Both the position numbers and the translations under genes were made by a program. From a virus, in the IMG/VR virus record IMGVR_UViG_3300020472_000049, positions 1 through 47,239 of that record: DNA of 47,239 nucleotides; one strand, written 5' to 3'. Within the stretch, counting starts at the first letter, position 1. The number at the start of each line of letters is the position of its first letter. Below, piece after piece: positions 17,801 through 22,166 of this stretch. The notes below the pieces were generated by a model that did no database searches, had not been told where the DNA came from, and saw only the letters and a program-made list of their open reading frames with translations.

Positions 17801-20619
17801 CGGGTTTGATGGTTGTTACAACAACTGCTGCTCAACATGGTATTGCGGTTGGAGATGAGGTTCTATTTGATGATGGTGCTATATCATTCACTTGTGCCCA
17901 AGATGGTAACAGTGCTGTTAAGCCATATCCTCGTTCCAGTGACTATGCTAGTGGTAAGTGGTTGAAGGTTCATGCTAAGACTTCCAATACATTTACAGTA
18001 CAAGTATTAGACACAATTCCTTCCACTAACACTGATGCTCATGTATGGGTATCTGGTGTTACTAATGGTATCAATACAAGAGATCCTTTAAGTGGTAGAT
18101 ATGTCCCAGTTTCTAATGTAACTGCGAATACATTTGATATTCAAGTATTGGATTACACTCCATCTACTAATGAATCAACACATACGTTCGTTTCTGGTGT
18201 TGCTAACTCAATTAACAGAGCAGAGATTAGAGCGAAACGTGATAGGTCATATGATCATGCTATTAATATTTCAGCGGTATCTTCCACTACTATTACTTTA
18301 GATGTTGGTATATCATCTCATGTATCTACACATGCGTACGTATCAGCTTTATCTAACAGTATTATTACTGGTGGTCAGCATACTCATAAGTTTAAGAGTG
18401 CCACATCAGGTGCTGTAATAACAGGAGCACCTTATACTCATACATTCTTGAGTTCCACTTCTGGTGCTGTACTCAATGGTCAGTGGGGATGTACACATGT
18501 TCAAGCTGCTGTTGATACCTTAATGGATCTAGCATATACAGCAATAGATCAGGGTAACTTTAGTGGAATAACAAGGACTGTAGGTCAATGTGGTGATGGT
18601 TATGAAACTGCACCAACAATTACTTTAACTGGTGGTTCACCAACTACAGCAGGAACAATGGTTCCAATACTTTCTAAGGAAGGTACGATTAAGAAGATTG
18701 ATCTTATCGCAGTAGGGGTTGGGTATAATAATGTTCCTACTGTTAAGATCACATCTAATACTGGTGCTAACGCTACAGCTACTGCTGCTGTCGCTGGTGG
18801 TGCTTTGACAGGTGTTACGGTTACGGAAGGTGGATTTGGATATGATGATGTAACAGTTGAAATTATTGCTAATGCTGCTGACACAATTACAACAACATCT
18901 ACTGCTTATGCTACTGTTGGTAGGCATTTAGAGAAGATTGTTGTACAGTCCAGGGGTCAGGGATACTCTTCTACCCCATCTATAGCAATTAGTGGTGGTA
19001 CACCCGCTACTGCTGCTAGTGGTGCTACTGCAACTCTTACAGGAGCTGTTACTTCGGTAACCTTAGTTAATGGTGGAGATGGTTATAAGAATACAGATAT
19101 GCTTGGTGCCGATGCTTCTGATATTGGTGGCACGGTTACGAATTCATTCCAGATTGAGGTTTCAACAGTATCCTTTAATGGTGTTACTACTGCTTTTGCT
19201 GCTACTGTTAGTGGTAGTGGATATACGTTACCTGCTAACGATAGATTCCTATTATTCTTGAACTCTACTATACAGAAGGTTACTGATTCATACTCATATA
19301 CAGGAACACCTTCTACTATTACATTTACAGAAGCTCCATTAGGTAATATGGACTTCTACTGCTTCTACGTTGGGCAGTTACAGGATATGGATGATCTTGC
19401 CCCATACTTTAATGGAAGTAAGAAGACATTCATTCTTAAGAAGAATGATCAACCATTCTCACTTGAATCTGATTCAACAGCTGTTATAACAGCGAATAAC
19501 CTCGTTATGTTCCTTAATGGAATATATCAGGAACCTGAAGTTGCTTACACTCTCAATGGTTCTATCCTTGAGTTTAGTGAAGCACCTAGAGCGGGTACAG
19601 ATGTATCTGTATTCATCTATACTGGATCAAATCTGGATATAACAACTGAAGATACTTACAATTGTCTTGATCCTGGTGATATCTTAGAGATTCAATCTGA
19701 AGGAGAGTCACGTAAACTTGCTACTGTTGCTAGTTCGTCTTCATTAGATACATATGAGTATACAGGACTCAGACCAACAGTTGCTGAGTTTACTGCTACT
19801 GTAGTTGGTGGTAAAGTTGTTGATGTAACAATCACATCTGCTGGTTCTAACTACGAAGTCCCCCCATACCTCTTGTTCAGTGGTGGTGGTGGAACTGGTG
19901 CTTTTGCACAAACAACTATTGAAGTTGGTAGTGGTAGAGTTATAGGAGTAACCAACCTTGAGGGTGGTTCTAACTATAATACTGCTCCAGCAGTCACACC
20001 ATATCATCCTATTGCTCTGGAAAGAACGCAGAGAGACAGAGCAGTTTCTAACGGTGTATTCTTATATACTACTCAGTTAACCTCAAATATCTCTGCTACA
20101 GCAAGCACTATTAATGTACTCGACGCATATTATAATGGCGGTGTAGGATTCCCAAGTCAGGGTCAGATAATGATTCCTTTCTGGAATAGCACTGCTGGTG
20201 TATGGGGTGTTGAAAGGATTCTTTATGGTAGTGTTGATTATGGGGCTAATACTTTCACTGTCACTACCAATGGTAGAGGACATAAGGATACTGGTCCTTC
20301 CCTAGGAACTGGTCATGCGATCAGTATACAACAGGGATCATACAATTCTGCTGATACTTCGGTAACAGTAAATGGGGTCTTACGATCCTCAAGTTTAGTC
20401 ACCGCTACTATGGGTGCTAATCACAATCTTCTAACAGGTATGGAGAGGTTCATTAAGTTCACCTCTGGTCAGGGATCATATCCTGCTACCTCATTAAATG
20501 GTACTTACAGGATAACAAAAACTGGAGATACCACATTCACGTTCACCATACCAGTAGGATTGGCTGCGACTGGAGAGAGTCTAGAGATTCTTCCAACAGT
20601 TCGCGTCTACGTAGTATAA
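2890..20619 (+). CDS. Giant modular baseplate wedge protein in the gp7 position (5,909 aa)
   Basis: This uninterrupted frame lies between gp6 and gp8, the T4 gene 7 position. The N-terminus (residues about 30-95) has ETIPQFIRDDYGDFVTFLKY and NIDEYYNIDRLNDLV, typical of cyanophage wedge/fibre proteins. A GDEIIxY-type module sits at about 105-155 and again at 340-395. GxGY beta repeats fill about 650-935. A YHYH domain spans about 945-1130, with FDGHPIYGPYAY at 1021-1032 and GRFCVTPEYP further on. More beta repeats follow to about 2200. A region with RIYDSNRYQEFSYVV and HPAGFKVLG lies near 2410-2460. Residues about 2600-5200 hold alternating helical and YPR beta modules. The C-terminus has two NGxxQ-type domains and more GxGY repeats. 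T4 gp7 is 1,032 residues, so this is nearly six times larger. The ATG lies three bases after the gp6 stop with no ribosome site, suggesting coupling. The wedge role is inferred from position and N-terminus; fibre functions are possible. Confidence 0.85.
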   Translation: MPIEQSSWKVANWVTPSTQVTVDPIDATVSPESRSKISDRIEETIPQFIRDDYGDFVTFLKYYYQGLELKGNPVDIVQNIDEYYNIDRLNDLVEKTTASSGLTEVATVVDVANTRDFPKEGLLMIDDEIIYYSSKSQTQFKGCVRGFHATTKVGTLKEYTFASSTAATHAFGADVINLNNLLPLFLLQRFRDQFAESFPSKFHEDIRQSSVTKRLKDFYAAKGTSRSFKYLIRVLFGVESTIEYPKERIFKPSDAFYTVREVIRATAISGNPVELTGEVLYQADDPNDDSVETARIYVKSVVEVFTESGKIYELDVDTENGAGSFTTPYKTLLSEDVSSNLSESEVSVDSTIGWPEKNGAFRINSEVIEYTDKTVTQFLGCTRARQDTTNQPHIAGSEVTSAFEIFGYSNKDQSKISLKVYGGTRGVDLVTGGRYYLQDSKVTTPAAPGFDSLDPIWDSFVYNVKKLVNSTGASLANPSQDGSVVATITTDQNHGLKRDDRVTILNAPEDVYNSTFTVLGTSDSTTFQILLPTTPIAGVVSTFLIAREFAKSTSTDTSIRTNIENTPSDIQNVYKSADHAIVASPGIPGHPIGPFDSSDLDPGNQRYLKRIPLTTITKSTKTATPVGQVGIGVNGVPIFSYKSESVKLYGGVSDISVLSAGDGYDITNPPIVEFEPLWSNGTYFQVNVRIRNSIGYRYKNIGSGKSAEIGTEPTHTDSSLVQDGACIWQYEGLSAEATVSVAGRVYAINVTDGGSGYTSTPNVSISGGGGTVQASATATVTNGAVNAISVTAEGTGYTSTPTITISGGGGTGASGVAVVRGGLTAAGITVTNPGSNYEERPMVTLISGSGAVAYPSIVNGKIVSIILTYGGSNYYGPPDVVITGDGVGAVAFASIDGSSKQVTNISVTNGGIGYTAGQTFVDVVYPGSGAKFQVELPELTANTAATPEELGVTTNELVAPKVADIHNGVSIKGANYGIYGGEYGYLYNPKKLRFLLGDNVSDGDNSELNPTRHSPILGWSFDGHPIYGPYAYVDRENKNPYNQLKLMVSSYRVKTTRDALITGLTDTMGTYIEDYEYIEGSGDLDQYNGRFCVTPEYPAGIYAYFCTLDGTTGNPKFPYFVGPSFYSQADSINWKGNGLQQNFTEDAVRYKSPYIYTDTSIVRRKELGDPVEYVLALEDATTPLVLETSESTNMQFIGFVDVGIGYYDYFPIIKGGAVDSLYVSATNRYFSSGLDQYLIEGAGFDYKVNDRLVFDETDTGGSGISARISRIAGETANTLLYSVDSTTDVITGTLNTATAHYIKPGEAVDISIGNNESTREIKVKTITTNTVDNYHFKYFDLTNFYISSPGRVKQTNLTLTGGDNYTNGTYNGTVLTGGTGSGATANITISGNAVTAVSIQNEGKNYVDGDILSAAISNVGGTGAGFSIDIGNVLKTGGIVQDQWTLFAGSGGTPGTYTRVPLKNSSAPSGEGAEFTIVVGVGGGVTSVTVTKEGSGYNVNEQLDPTDSDIGGCSGFYITPNAINLEFTGRGSASHQLSVGETIVVSGTNPSDYDGTHTITGYTTERKFQFKKAVGTITDTAIPTLTEVFVKEAKLDFINGHLYKFDTTDASNDGKRLEFSFDKENTNVFTYRNISDTQNDPQTGQQQSITIDLVDVPGTLFYFDINGINGGAGSYLSVVNDPFLGSNTIVTTPTTTSMTFTLAREPESAYSSTNQLSYATNSIFPSGGISAINIGDPGRNYSTIPKFTGIERSGGGATATCTISGIVEDVAVLDSGIDYNGSNPPVVVCSMPDYVDLTVDQVFGIFVTGDVVISQTTLGTDTARGKVISWNANTSTLRVQPLRNNLQGTANRGFIMFTTGNNNTNKVYVGSNQALITAISGAQAAVAAVVPTSGELIGRIETMAVNSGGSNYRTAPTVYIDDPWYGGALTVSINSQNSSANFTPGTYTGITQESVAPTGGDYAEFTIVIDASSQDVTSATVTLGGNAYALGDLITINGEKITGGGSADDFVLKVESLTYFRKAVTSTTINASIDEVIVTNSGSGFLSAPEVQISGGTGIGASLRAEIIDETVKSIVIESSGTKFQNPPIITVKQGTGRGASILLKSTDLGKVINLGGDNITYNYSHDRTLKPSVNTTYNLQLTRTQVVDFFTVTDGGYSFVTKPTIELVGGGGSGAVLDAIIDNEVIQAIAVTNPGKGYSSTPKVQARMTHSFVALQSNNTLNFPYGTKIPVGTEVSLLEIDGTLPAPLLANTTYYAIAPLLSNGMADNQLKLASTLSNAVAGTSITITGLPMIGPGGTSTFNLTTTDLGDVISVIMKPATFSVGEKLYQGTSTDSYSAIGEVKYWDPKGRILSVEIETGEFLVGQPVFGLQTKAFGEIHEFDRSQANFRVSPIATATAEWKRTTGILDLNEQRIYDSNRYQEFSYVVNSPINVKEWKNQFKTSAHPAGFKVLGTQVVSQSTFKNYRKKSFYNPSNPSSYDWWEPREGDPTESFYGTTYFTPKPSASNSGKLSRIENFFLGKPDYTALVPTNVQISGKQLLDVRKILTAVVDKMDRINDRTITFDGSSSSIVSTANNQFTLTNHGLLTGQKVSYNVVADRYQDARDLIIANIDHIIDTTSTWLEATYPALTDGTKPDYNAATCKRDLRLVVVNWVNDLRYGGNSFSWDVADQYIGGVGVLANKYADAKFLILKNKQLIAEEALGKMKVDYPAFSVHNGTDQDCYDDIIDVLEAISYNMTYGGNSEVYDGANYYVTGNHVDSVETEVNTAFNHARDLAIKVAQNYPLVLAHSSEVQFFDTSITADTAGYISNLVADARNIILANKNQIAKTAVDRMETLYPSHAVTGGRIECEYDVRDFIDAMVENLARGGNDEVWDASNYYVTGGFVIGEEVESAYVFEQAKLITNVVVQNKTVSDMTGQVIDPITADPEDNKCATVQATITTLYDIVIAAITTPLNHASLTRTEKTGGNRGSCALVESAITTQMAIITTAISNDNMSHVTRTEPANAIYHIAGEETETIAAIQYARDLAKQAVQNLLPVADATITVDYNGCTDVRAAIDTLAEIVWKGIDNPSSIPDRNVGSYPDIRVSDAVQGYETYAPTKAAYLPASGLFTVTLADHGFELGEYVQFPDDTFRFTCSKDSHATQHTYPRSTDPASGKWLEIIQLSKDTFTVNVGITTDLSTHTFVSATGTHTFVSGVSSAITVTGGATHTAAAGTTYNPLTGDLVLEIGSHSLTTANTVTIADSGVIFTCDMDSHGSNHAYPRATDPVSGEALAISAVTATTITVNVTPATKIWKKISNADDYYVIRVDADNIKLAQSPSNAAVNRSIAITGLSTSDQHKLRVRFDGYTTDFQLRYRDAAVAPTNKNMLMVVINGIVQNPVSYSLSGSTLTFSEAPMMDSEVIVMYYKRNDITTNFQLDQFGDVISSLNTTDGLYQGSGYTAGTYNGVSLINKRGNTGTGATGNIVVTDVLDSATHNTNNQYADARLLIDNNAEVIADVAVGLLNNYGTPTDNRVSDGANLILMNKDFIAKEAVDRMHADIPYVIPNKRSFDAYNLIQGNREFLAWEAYHLFSTIDYPGYNHAQGYTSQDCVDDVLDIIDAVSFNLLHGGNNKVYDAAYFYTGAYDSGSVIAGEEQQTLAVINQLKTLMNKVVVNELVTVGGSHGYTQYTEDTTYIFDGCVSIKSTISTLLSIVETAINTDLMVHVTKTTPALFVEPTGDSQDCVDDIVDVLEAIGINLKFGGNSEVYDAAKYYVDGAHVAGEEIHTIYAFREANKIAQEVARQEAVTIQGTHGATQKYDGGLTRLSGNPCATVCSTVDTLFNIVEVAVDTDTMSAFTRTAPTGFTVPGLGSNQCKADTVDVLQSVGVNIAFGGNHILYDTINMYFTGAHISGEETQTKYVFEEARQMVLKAINNESFELYPQLNLTTKQQFKDSTITAYSTTTPASFTPTAATYTQASGNLELTIGSHSLTVGTRIQIADASLTFKCAMDGSVTHHQYPRSTDFAFGKSIKITAVTGTTITVNVGSTPQVLFDVTDASYNGATGRLELQIVNTQFNVTNATYNPVTGDLVATIGSHSMIVGEHILFAPNSLTFTCAMDEHSTKHTYPRATDPYYNKPLNITAKDSTTVTVNVGTSPTVNHDVTDGTYEPTTGEMSLTVGNHLLEVGNTVLLNTSDLKFQCDLDNYVTDHSYPRSTIDTHTATGAAFNTQTGIVTITVASHGMRDGDWVKLDDDSLTFTCTQGGGTHAYPRSTDPISGKWVQVSGCTGSTFDIQCLENTPCTNATVHTFNSAVTNGIKQKRDRSYQNAMKISSVTGTTITLNVGISSDTTTHRWKPGHVATAGVIGGGNHTHTWAGGTATGAVILPHGFRPQRILTVETAAYNPTTGIMTLTVPDHNLTSTDQIKIKDDSVSFTCTHGAGTKTYPRASDPVSQKWINVGNITRDTFTIQVLDSTPSTNVTAHTFVSALADGITVAGQTVKLADGSITLTCDMDDHFTDHAYPRTATITHTVTDATYNPTTGILTSTIAGHGMVSGDFVKFADDSLTFTCTEGAGNHTYPRSSDEASGAWLEISNVTANTFDVRVVDILPSTNVTAHTFVSASSGGVTQKIDRAYDSALQIIDATYDTITLDVGKAPELAFTPTGATYNAAAGTMEVTIGAHNLRIGTKVKMLDGAITFTCDEDADATNHAYPRTTIDGHQATNVAYNPTSGVMSITSAAHGLRNGDKVKLAPNSFKFTCTHGDSGDHTYPRSTDPFYDKWIEVTNAATDTFDLQVLATQPSSNVTTHTWVAPTALTPTGATYSGTTGVMSITSAAHGLENGDMIKLNDGAITFRCDYGSGIHTWNGGTSSSAITVTGGSNMDVTTATYDSGTGELILNVGTHSLTTSNTIQIGANKLSFTCELDSHGSVHTYPRATDPVYGQTLSITDYDIETITVNVGNTQGSGTAYPRGTKSELTAAAGTTYDPATGLMVVTTTAAQHGIAVGDEVLFDDGAISFTCAQDGNSAVKPYPRSSDYASGKWLKVHAKTSNTFTVQVLDTIPSTNTDAHVWVSGVTNGINTRDPLSGRYVPVSNVTANTFDIQVLDYTPSTNESTHTFVSGVANSINRAEIRAKRDRSYDHAINISAVSSTTITLDVGISSHVSTHAYVSALSNSIITGGQHTHKFKSATSGAVITGAPYTHTFLSSTSGAVLNGQWGCTHVQAAVDTLMDLAYTAIDQGNFSGITRTVGQCGDGYETAPTITLTGGSPTTAGTMVPILSKEGTIKKIDLIAVGVGYNNVPTVKITSNTGANATATAAVAGGALTGVTVTEGGFGYDDVTVEIIANAADTITTTSTAYATVGRHLEKIVVQSRGQGYSSTPSIAISGGTPATAASGATATLTGAVTSVTLVNGGDGYKNTDMLGADASDIGGTVTNSFQIEVSTVSFNGVTTAFAATVSGSGYTLPANDRFLLFLNSTIQKVTDSYSYTGTPSTITFTEAPLGNMDFYCFYVGQLQDMDDLAPYFNGSKKTFILKKNDQPFSLESDSTAVITANNLVMFLNGIYQEPEVAYTLNGSILEFSEAPRAGTDVSVFIYTGSNLDITTEDTYNCLDPGDILEIQSEGESRKLATVASSSSLDTYEYTGLRPTVAEFTATVVGGKVVDVTITSAGSNYEVPPYLLFSGGGGTGAFAQTTIEVGSGRVIGVTNLEGGSNYNTAPAVTPYHPIALERTQRDRAVSNGVFLYTTQLTSNISATASTINVLDAYYNGGVGFPSQGQIMIPFWNSTAGVWGVERILYGSVDYGANTFTVTTNGRGHKDTGPSLGTGHAISIQQGSYNSADTSVTVNGVLRSSSLVTATMGANHNLLTGMERFIKFTSGQGSYPATSLNGTYRITKTGDTTFTFTIPVGLAATGESLEILPTVRVYVV
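3217..4075 (+). repeat. Pair of GDEIIxY/GCxR modules in the giant wedge protein
   Basis: Two similar segments occur within the frame at about 3217-3350 and 3910-4075. The first reads FPKEGLLMIDDEIIYYSS and then FKGCVRGF; the second reads WPEKNGAFRINSEVIEYTD and then FLGCTRAR. Both share a hydrophobic start, a (D/N)xE(I/V)I(Y/E)Y core and a GC(V/T)R end. The first copy interrupts the conserved N-terminal wedge region. A degenerate copy lies near 20100-20280, and a related segment occurs in the DUF4815 gene near 27610-27800. Confidence 0.6.
4840..5690 (+). repeat. GxGY beta-repeat array, first block
   Basis: The frame encodes about six to seven tandem units of roughly 40 residues. Each has a valine-rich strand, a GGxGY or GSxY turn, a TPxVxISGGGG strand and a GAxAxA spacer, for example DGGSGYTSTPNVSISGGGG. 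The DNA is dominated by GGT, ACT and GCT codons, which makes units similar at nucleotide level. Such repeats are common in cyanophage virion proteins and probably form a stacked beta structure. Confidence 0.75.
6950..9500 (+). repeat. GxGY and TPGTYTG beta-repeat arrays, second and third blocks
   Basis: After the YHYH domain the array resumes. A variant unit with (T/P)NGTYNG or TPGTYTR, a GAEFTIVV-type strand and an end like SDIGG occurs near 6960-7180, 7220-7440 and 8710-8930. Classical GxGY/TPxVxI units lie near 8060-8260, 8590-8680 and 9000-9500. Between them is an ordinary, non-repetitive domain of about 200 residues (7440-8060). Confidence 0.65.
10680..14660 (+). repeat. Helical GGN/YDAAxYY module array in the giant wedge protein
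   Basis: Six copies of a predicted helical module of about 40 residues share the pattern CxDDIxDVLExIxxNLxxGGN followed by xVYDAAxYYxxGxHxxGEE. The GGN codons lie near 10870, 11110, 11493, 13722, 14122 and 14515. They are interleaved with two partner helices: an ADAxxLIxxNKxxIAxEAxxxM unit (about 10940, 11330, 13340, 13450) and a CxxVxxxIxTLxxIVxxAI unit (about 11690, 11810, 12040, 13935, 14330, with a further copy at 18490). The same three units recur in the giant gene at the right edge. Confidence 0.8.
12190..12790 (+). repeat. FTC/YPR beta modules, leading pair
   Basis: Two copies of the beta module that dominates 14730-18480 occur here, separated from the main array by the second half of the helical array. 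Each has an L(E/T)xGxxVxxxDxxxxFTC-type strand, a short Asp/His-rich loop, then YPR(S/A)TDPxSG, as in the YPRSTDPASGKW near 12336 and the YPRATDPVSGE near 12676. Confidence 0.75.
14730..18480 (+). repeat. FTC/YPR beta-module array in the giant wedge protein
   Basis: About a dozen in-frame copies occur of a module of roughly 70-110 residues. The consensus is a TYNPTTGxM strand, then HGLxxGDxVKxxDxSxxFTC, a loop with conserved His, and YPRSTDPxSGKW. Many copies continue with a TFxVxV strand and PSTNxTxHTFVSA. YPR codons lie near 14890, 15210, 15467, 15640, 16160, 16390, 16560, 16963, 17135, 17620, 17737 and 17920. The Cys of FTC and the loop His are almost invariant. The right-edge gene carries the same array from about 43520. 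Confidence 0.85.
18585..20010 (+). repeat. C-terminal GxGY repeats and NGxxQ domains of the giant wedge protein
   Basis: GxGY units return at about 18585-19215 and 19770-20000. Between them are two copies of a domain with a (F/L)LN(S/G)xxQ start and an I(T/L)F(T/S)EAP end, near 19255-19370 and 19505-19630. A third copy, reading VVINGIVQNPVSYSLSG, lies near 13010-13130 inside the helical array. From memory, this domain type is common near the C-terminus of cyanophage wedge proteins. Confidence 0.6.
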
Positions 20620-20622
20620 ATA
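20615..20622 (+). promoter_or_regulatory. T4-type late promoter for gp8
   Basis: A perfect TATAAATA box lies 20 bases before the gp8 ATG. It contains the TAA stop (20617-20619) of the giant upstream gene. T4-like phages use this box with the gp55 sigma factor and gp45 clamp to start late transcription. A promoter here would free gp8 and later genes from reading through 17.7 kb. Confidence 0.8.
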
Positions 20623-20642
20623 ACCTATAAAGCCCTTGTCTG

Positions 20643-22166
20643 ATGGCACTTGTAACCGACAAATTTAGAATTTACGCAGCCGAGGCGTTTAGAAATACCC
20701 TCGGTAGCTCTGGTTCGGATGCAAACAAAGTATATTTGTTTGTAGGTCGTCCGAAAGCCTGGGGCACTACTGATTCTCCTCCTACAAATGAGCCTATTGA
20801 CTCATTTACATATCATAGGCAAACATATGGAGATTCAGTTGCGTTTAAAAGAGTAGATATCACTGATACATCTTTAGTGGTACCAAGAGTAGACTGGATA
20901 GATCCTACTGAGACTACTGGTGGTACTGGACGTACGTATTCTATGTACAAGCCAGACTATAGTCCTGCTAAGACTACTGCCAATGGTGCTACTCGTTTAT
21001 ATGACTCAAACTTCTATGTGATGAACTCTGACTTTAACGTGTACAAGTGTTTGTACAATGGTCAGTCTCCCACATACCCTAGAGGAAGACCCTCACTTGT
21101 TCAACCAACGGGTACCTCTACCACAGTTATTGAAACCAATGATTCATCCGAATACAAGTATCGTTGGAAATATATGTATACCATTGATGCTGACAATATC
21201 CTGAAATTCGTTACTACAGAGTTTATCCCTGTACTTGAAAATAGTTTAGTACAAGCTGCTGCTGGTGCTGGATCTATTGATACTGTTGTTATTGAAGGTG
21301 CTGGTCAAGGCTATAACAATGACACCTACACCAACGTTCCTATTCGTGGTGACTGGTCAGTCAATGGTGGAACACAGGCATATTGCTCTGTTACTATAGA
21401 ATCTGGTTCTGTAACTAACGTTACTGTAACCAACTCTGGATCCAAATATAGTTTCGGTACTATTGATGTTGGATTAATCCCTAACATTGGTGCTGGTGGA
21501 TCTGGTGCTAACTTAGACGTTATCATTCCTCCTAATGGTGGACATGGTAATGATGTTATCAGAGAGATTGGTGCTTACCGTCTCATGTTTGCTTCTAAGT
21601 TAGAAACATCAACAGCATTCGTTGACTTCCCAACTGACCTCACATTCCGTAGAGTTGGTTTGGTACTCAACCCATTTGATTATCAGACGACTGCTATCTC
21701 AGACCAGAACACAAGATCTGCTATTAAAGCAATGATCTTCCCTCAGTCTGGCACAGGTACACCTAGCGGAAACTTTAGTACGGGTACGACGATCACTCAG
21801 ACTACCACTAATGCTAAAGGATACGTTGTATCGTATGATTCAAATACCAAAGTCTTAAGGTATTATCAGGACTCCAATGATGGATTGACCTCTGGGAACA
21901 TTGTTCCTTTCAGTGGTAACTATGAAATCACATCTTCTAACCTAATAACTGCTACCCCAAACCAATCATTTGGTACATCAACTGTACCTGTAACTCAGAT
22001 TACTATCGGTGTATCTGTATATGAACTTGGATTAGCATTCATTGAAGGTTATGCTAACGGTGAGATTGAAATCAACTCTGGAGAAGTCCTCTACATAGAC
22101 AATAGGAACCCGATTACGAGATCGGCAGATCAAAACGAAGAGCTCAAAGTAGTAATTGAATTCTAA
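20643..22166 (+). CDS. 8: Baseplate wedge subunit gp8, enlarged by a beta-repeat insert
   Basis: gp8 is a dimeric component of the T4 baseplate wedge that contacts gp6, gp7 and gp10. The N-terminus MALVTDKFRIYAAEAF, then VYLFVGRPKAW and later YKYRWKYMYTID, fit cyanophage gp8. T4 gp8 has 334 residues; this one has 507. Part of the excess is a GxGY insert at residues about 212-299 (AGQGYNNDTYTNVPI, then NSGSKYSFGT and GAGGSGANLDVII). After it the gp8-like sequence resumes with RLMFASKLETSTAFVDF. A late promoter box lies 20 bases upstream. No Shine-Dalgarno sequence is visible before the ATG. The TAA stop directly abuts the next ATG. Confidence 0.9.
   Translation: MALVTDKFRIYAAEAFRNTLGSSGSDANKVYLFVGRPKAWGTTDSPPTNEPIDSFTYHRQTYGDSVAFKRVDITDTSLVVPRVDWIDPTETTGGTGRTYSMYKPDYSPAKTTANGATRLYDSNFYVMNSDFNVYKCLYNGQSPTYPRGRPSLVQPTGTSTTVIETNDSSEYKYRWKYMYTIDADNILKFVTTEFIPVLENSLVQAAAGAGSIDTVVIEGAGQGYNNDTYTNVPIRGDWSVNGGTQAYCSVTIESGSVTNVTVTNSGSKYSFGTIDVGLIPNIGAGGSGANLDVIIPPNGGHGNDVIREIGAYRLMFASKLETSTAFVDFPTDLTFRRVGLVLNPFDYQTTAISDQNTRSAIKAMIFPQSGTGTPSGNFSTGTTITQTTTNAKGYVVSYDSNTKVLRYYQDSNDGLTSGNIVPFSGNYEITSSNLITATPNQSFGTSTVPVTQITIGVSVYELGLAFIEGYANGEIEINSGEVLYIDNRNPITRSADQNEELKVVIEF
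21280..21535 (+). repeat. GxGY beta-repeat insert within gp8
   Basis: Two GxGY-type units of the kind seen in the giant wedge gene occur in frame inside gp8: EGAGQGYNNDTY and, after a spacer, TNSGSKYSFGTID, ending in a GAGGSGANL turn. Flanking sequence on both sides looks like ordinary gp8, so this appears to be an acquired surface domain. Confidence 0.6.

Noticed and set aside
14730-18480. CRISPR-like or other non-coding repeat array
   Set aside because: The repeats are long, variable and in frame, and they follow protein-level conservation rather than short identical repeats with unique spacers.
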